Positions 5,592 through 6,542 of a stretch of DNA of 6,542 bases are shown here, piece after piece. The stretch's first letter is position 1, and each line of letters opens with the position of its first letter. Under the pieces are notes generated by a model. It saw only the letters and a program-made list of their open reading frames with translations. It was not told where the DNA came from and made no database searches. The stretch is taken from assembly GCA_046719305.1 (NCBI GenBank), contig JBDNDE010000270.1, forward strand, positions 1 through 6,542. Reading direction: 5' to 3'. This DNA is from RGDT01 sp046719305. GTDB lineage: Bacteria; Planctomycetota; Planctomycetia; Gemmatales; Gemmataceae. A program made the translations under genes and the position numbers.

Positions 5592-6542
5592 GGTGGGCCT
5601 CCTCTCGCGAATAGCGGTACGGTTCCGTCGTCACGACGGGCGTCTTCTCAAAGTTCTCCGAAATGGGCGGCGACTGAGTGGTCCATTCCAAGCCAGTCGC
5701 CCCCCAGGGGTTCGGACCAGCCAGCTTGCCATATCGCAGTGACCACAGCAGGTAGAACAACGGTAGCAGATAACCGATCCCCAGGATGCTCGCTCCCGCG
5801 GTTGACATGACGTTAAGCACCTGGAATTCCGGCACATACTCCCAGTACCGCCGCAACATCCCCTGCTGCCCCAATAGAAACTGCGGGAAGAAGGTTAGGT
5901 TGAAGCCGATGAACACGATTAGGGCCGACAGCTTGCCCCAGAACTCGGGATACATCCGGCCGGTCATCTTCGGCCACCAGAAGTGCAGACCACCCAGATA
6001 GGCCATGATTGCCCCACCGACCATGACATAGTGGAAGTGAGCCACCACGAAATAGGTTTGCGTCAGGGCAATGTTCGTGCCCAAGGTGCCCAGGTGCAGC
6101 CCCGTTACGCCACCGATTGTAAACAGGCCGATGAAGCCCAACGCATAGAGCATCGGCGTCTGCCAACTGACGCTCGCTCGCCACATCGTGGCTGTCCAGT
6201 TGAAGACCTTGATGCCTGAAGGCACGGCAACCAACATGGTCACGATCGAGAAAAACACCGATGTCATCATCGACTGGGTGCTGACGAACATGTGGTGGCC
6301 CCAGACGGCGAAGCCCAACACAGCAATGGCAATACTGCTGAAGGCAATGAACTTGTAGCCGAAAATCACCTTACGTGAGAAGGTGCTGATCAGTTCGCTG
6401 ATTACCCCCATCCCCGGCAGAATCATGATGTAGACTGCCGGATGGGAGTAGAACCAGAACAGATGCTGGAACAGCACGGGATCGCCCCCGAGGGACGGAT
6501 CAAAGATGCCCACCCCCCAGATCCGCTCAACCGCAATCATAG
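5581..6542 (-). CDS. ctaD: Cytochrome c oxidase subunit I, C-terminal part (5' end cut)
   Basis: This is the catalytic subunit of a haem-copper oxidase, which reduces O2 to water and pumps protons across the inner membrane. The gene runs off the window; roughly the first 200 residues are missing. The ATG at 6540 is internal, not the start. Numbering from it, CuB ligand His33 and the cross-linking Tyr37 lie in YSHPAVY (31-37), His82 and His83 complete the CuB site, Lys111 in PSGIKVFNW (107-115) is the K-channel lysine, and His168 and His170 in VVAHFHYVM (165-173) bind the two haems. The YSHP form, lacking the glutamate of HPEVY, marks a type A2 enzyme as in Rhodothermus-like caa3 oxidases. The D-channel entrance lies in the missing part. 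The last membrane helices and a polar tail of about 45 residues end at TGA 5581-5583. It is followed by subunits III and IV; subunit II is presumably upstream, outside the window. Confidence 0.97.
   Translation of the reverse strand, partial: MIAVERIWGVGIFDPSLGGDPVLFQHLFWFYSHPAVYIMILPGMGVISELISTFSRKVIFGYKFIAFSSIAIAVLGFAVWGHHMFVSTQSMMTSVFFSIVTMLVAVPSGIKVFNWTATMWRASVSWQTPMLYALGFIGLFTIGGVTGLHLGTLGTNIALTQTYFVVAHFHYVMVGGAIMAYLGGLHFWWPKMTGRMYPEFWGKLSALIVFIGFNLTFFPQFLLGQQGMLRRYWEYVPEFQVLNVMSTAGASILGIGYLLPLFYLLWSLRYGKLAGPNPWGATGLEWTTQSPPISENFEKTPVVTTEPYRYSREEAHPVH
5598..5603 (-). promoter_or_regulatory. Shine-Dalgarno AGGAGG that places the subunit III start at CTG
   Basis: A full-consensus AGGAGG on the minus strand, inside the end of the subunit I gene, is followed by a 6-nt spacer (CCCACC) and then CTG at 5591-5589. 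No ATG, GTG or TTG in the subunit III frame lies nearby. The next nearest non-standard candidate is ATT at 5612-5610, which lies upstream of this site and so cannot use it. Confidence 0.7.

Overview
This window carries housekeeping genes of a bacterium of fairly high GC content, with no sign of a mobile element, CRISPR array, phage remnant or tRNA/rRNA gene. The wording of the cytochrome oxidase subunits (an A2-type YSHPAVY motif in subunit I, and three-TM subunit IV), together with the form of the glycyl-tRNA synthetase, fits Planctomycetota, perhaps the Gemmatales. That placement is an inference from remembered family resemblance, not a search.

Left part, plus strand (64-2581): a tight three-gene run of lipoyl synthase (lipA), thymidylate kinase (tmk) and the DNA polymerase III delta' subunit (holB). 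Both junctions are ATGA overlaps, so the genes are almost certainly co-transcribed and translationally coupled. tmk and holB supply DNA replication (dTDP for dTTP, and the clamp loader). lipA makes the lipoyl cofactor and has no obvious functional tie to them.

Middle, minus strand (2588-4231): a dimer-type glycyl-tRNA synthetase that converges on holB with only 6 bp between the stop codons. A 211-bp gap (4232-4442) lies upstream of it. The gap holds a candidate extended -10 promoter for the synthetase and a hairpin plus T-run that looks like the terminator of the oxidase operon.

Right part, minus strand (4443 to the window edge): the end of an aa3/caa3-type haem-copper oxidase operon, read in the order subunit I (5' end cut by the window), subunit III, subunit IV. 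Subunit I keeps the haem, CuB and K-channel residues expected in this part. Subunit III is the most interesting gene here. Its conserved N-terminus extends 30 codons above the first ATG to a CTG codon placed 6 nt after a perfect AGGAGG. It also carries a histidine-rich insertion (9 His in 20 residues) in a loop between membrane segments.

I did not find a previously undescribed system. The points worth a second look are the CTG start and His-rich loop of subunit III, the A2-type proton-channel signature, the coupled lipA-tmk-holB run, and the terminator-less convergent holB/glyS junction.
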